Source: Hydrogenophilus sp. (GTDB lineage Bacteria; Pseudomonadota; Gammaproteobacteria; Burkholderiales; Rhodocyclaceae). From it: a stretch of DNA of 64,000 nt. The notes under the pieces are model-generated. The model saw only the letters and a program-made list of their open reading frames with translations, was not told the origin of the DNA and did no database searches. Both the position numbers and the translations under genes were made by a program. Positions within the stretch are counted from its first letter, which is position 1; every line of letters begins with the position of its first letter. The DNA is taken from the NCBI GenBank assembly GCA_026416515.1, contig JAOAEZ010000002.1:235160-299159 (forward strand), given 5' to 3'. This document shows, one piece after another, positions 63,982 to 64,000 of the stretch.

Positions 63982-64000
63982 CTGTCTCTTATACACATCT
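63982..64000. other. Nextera (Tn5 mosaic-end) adapter sequence at contig end
   Basis: The last 19 bases, CTGTCTCTTATACACATCT, are the reverse complement of the Tn5 mosaic end used in Nextera libraries. They are untrimmed adapter, not genome. Translated on the minus strand they give the known artefact MCIRDS. Confidence 0.97.

Noticed and set aside
63516..63998. 160-codon minus-strand frame starting MCIRDS opposite phaC
   Set aside because: Its start is the Nextera adapter and the rest is antisense of a conserved synthase.

Overview
The window looks like one end of a contig from a high-GC betaproteobacterium. The gene orders are ones that recur in that class: hfq-hflX-hflK-hflC-hisZ-purA, mlaFEDACB-yadGH-bolA-murA-hisG, hisIE-hint-tatABC and accBC-prmA. 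A one-piece tmRNA with an ANDERF-type tag, a polyhydroxyalkanoate (PHA) synthase and a phasin fit the same group. A thermophilic Hydrogenophilales-type genus is possible, but that is a guess from the gene set. The right end (63982-64000) is a 19-base Nextera/Tn5 adapter end, so the last bases are library artefact.

Layout. 1-7.8 kb: NADP-malic enzyme (cut by the left edge), then hfq to purA. 7.9-16.3 kb: SGNH esterase, YbbA-type ABC ATPase, YjbQ, an AsnO-type amidotransferase, a fused kinase, DUF123 protein, RNase HI, glyoxalase II and a flavoprotein. 16.3-23.7 kb: ispD-ispF-sbcB facing recD-dacB-lysA-lptM. 23.7-29.8 kb: phasin with a textbook promoter and operator, the LPS genes lptA-lptC-kdsC-kdsD, ssrA, ubiG, DUF2062 and an OmpA-family porin. 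29.8-36.6 kb: a minus-strand run from a nucleotidyltransferase-like protein through aroQ, accBC and prmA to an MTA/SAH-deaminase-type amidohydrolase. 36.7-39.4 kb: mpl and two FlgO-like lipoproteins. 39.6-46.4 kb: the Mla phospholipid transport operon, an ABC-2 exporter, bolA and murA. 46.4-55.4 kb: the his operon with hisC inverted in place, then hint and tatABC. 55.4-58.2 kb: a DMT permease, tRNA-Val, a small decayed island carrying mgtC, and tRNA-Thr. 58.4-64 kb: class I fumarase, acetyl-CoA synthetase and PHA synthase.

How it works together. HisZ (5.3 kb) is the partner that the short-form HisG (46.4 kb) needs, so nine biosynthetic his genes plus hisZ are here. Envelope building is heavily represented (lptA, lptC, lptM, kdsC, kdsD, mla, murA, mpl, dacB, lysA). 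Acs feeds acetyl-CoA towards the PHA synthase at the right end, and the phasin coats the granule.

The + strand is markedly G-rich over most genes whichever way they are read. This creates many open antisense frames and lets sbcB run about 170 codons into recD. Two stretches break that bias and look acquired: the AsnO-type gene (9.9-11.75 kb) and the tRNA-flanked mgtC island (56.5-58.0 kb). I see no CRISPR array, phage, transposase or clearly novel defence system; most of the window is housekeeping.
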